NCBI GenBank assembly: GCA_015655365.1
Contig: JAATFE010000197.1
Location: forward strand, 1 to 5,346
DNA from: Terriglobales bacterium
Lineage (GTDB): Bacteria > Acidobacteriota > Terriglobia > Terriglobales > Acidobacteriaceae
DNA: 5,346 bases
Direction of reading: 5' to 3'
In this document: piece by piece, positions 5,095 through 5,346 of the stretch
How the letters are laid out: the number at the start of each line of letters is the position of its first letter
Position numbering within the stretch: position 1 is the first letter of the stretch
The notes under the pieces: model-generated
The model's database searches: none
What the model was told of the DNA's origin: nothing
The model's input: only the letters and a program-made list of their open reading frames with translations
Made by a program: the position numbers and the translations under genes

Positions 5095-5346
5095 TTAGAA
5101 GCTGAGTCGGGCGCTTATCTGAATTTCCCGCCCCGGCGTCGAAACTTCGGTGATGCTGCCGAAGCTGGACGTGTTGACGAAGCGATTCGGTGTGCCCAGG
5201 TTGGTGTGGTTGAGGGCGTTGAAGAACTCGGCGCGTGCTTCGAACCGGGCCTTTTCCGCGATGCTGAACTCGCGCACGAGCCCCAGGTCCATGGTCTGCA
5301 TCGCCGGGCCATAAACCGAGTTGCGGCCCACGTTGCCAAAGGTGTA
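5095..5346 (-). CDS. TonB-dependent receptor-like outer-membrane protein, C-terminal fragment
   Basis: Only the last 83 residues are in the window; the gene enters from the right edge with no start visible and ends at TAA 5095-5097. The readable sequence, YTFGNVGRNSVYGPAMQTMD then LGLVREFSIAEKARFEARAE, FFNALNHTNLGTPNRF and GREIQISARLSF, has the stamp of the very large Oar-like TonB-dependent receptors with an N-terminal carboxypeptidase-regulatory-like domain that are expanded in Acidobacteriota. The features are the FGNxGRN turn, the alternating beta-strand pattern, the RAEFFNALNHTN motif and a C-terminal phenylalanine following alternating residues, as in beta-barrel sorting signals. It would sit in the outer membrane; the ligand is unknown, and polysaccharide or peptide uptake is only a guess. 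It is convergent with the hydrolase gene, 321 bp apart. Family assignment is strong in style but based on the C-terminus alone. Confidence 0.85.
   Translation of the reverse strand, partial: YTFGNVGRNSVYGPAMQTMDLGLVREFSIAEKARFEARAEFFNALNHTNLGTPNRFVNTSSFGSITEVSTPGREIQISARLSF

Overview
The window is GC-rich bacterial DNA, most probably from an acidobacterium (Acidobacteriota, Terriglobia-like). The evidence is indirect. The partial gene at the right edge ends like the large Oar-type TonB-dependent receptors that are abundant in that group (RAEFFNALNHTNLGTPNRF, ending in F), and the short repeats with cores such as GGGTGCCCC-hairpin-GGGATAG and GGGCTTCA(A/G)CCC resemble dispersed repeats that I associate with acidobacterial genomes. 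No rRNA or marker gene is present to settle the assignment.

Layout. (1) 1-84: short leader with a small hairpin. (2) 85-363, plus: unrecognised 92-residue protein. (3) 358-512: a 144-bp MITE-like element with imperfect terminal inverted repeats, bracketed by an 8-bp direct repeat that contains the stop codon of the 92-residue gene. (4) 513-920: non-coding stretch with a GC-rich hairpin (525-551), a nested palindrome of about 115 bp (596-710) and about 210 bp with no convincing gene. (5) 921-3260, minus: one 779-residue ORF that joins LptF and LptG, the two transmembrane subunits of the lipopolysaccharide exporter. (6) 3261-3403: divergent intergenic region. (7) 3404-3859 and 3856-4773, plus: a NUDIX hydrolase and a membrane-anchored alpha/beta hydrolase, overlapping by 4 bp (GTGA), so very likely one translationally coupled operon. 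(8) 4774-5094: gene-free stretch filled with repeats: a diverged tandem duplication of hairpin units and a second structured element. (9) 5095-5346, minus: C-terminal 83 residues of a TonB-dependent receptor-like outer-membrane protein that continues past the right edge.

The two envelope genes (lptFG fusion and outer-membrane receptor) fit a Gram-negative, double-membrane cell. The NUDIX/hydrolase pair looks like housekeeping or accessory metabolism with unknown substrates. I see no defence system, CRISPR array, tRNA or rRNA, and no multi-gene novel system. The unusual content is the single-chain LptF-LptG and the concentration of different palindromic elements in the two gaps between convergent genes (364-920 and 4774-5094).
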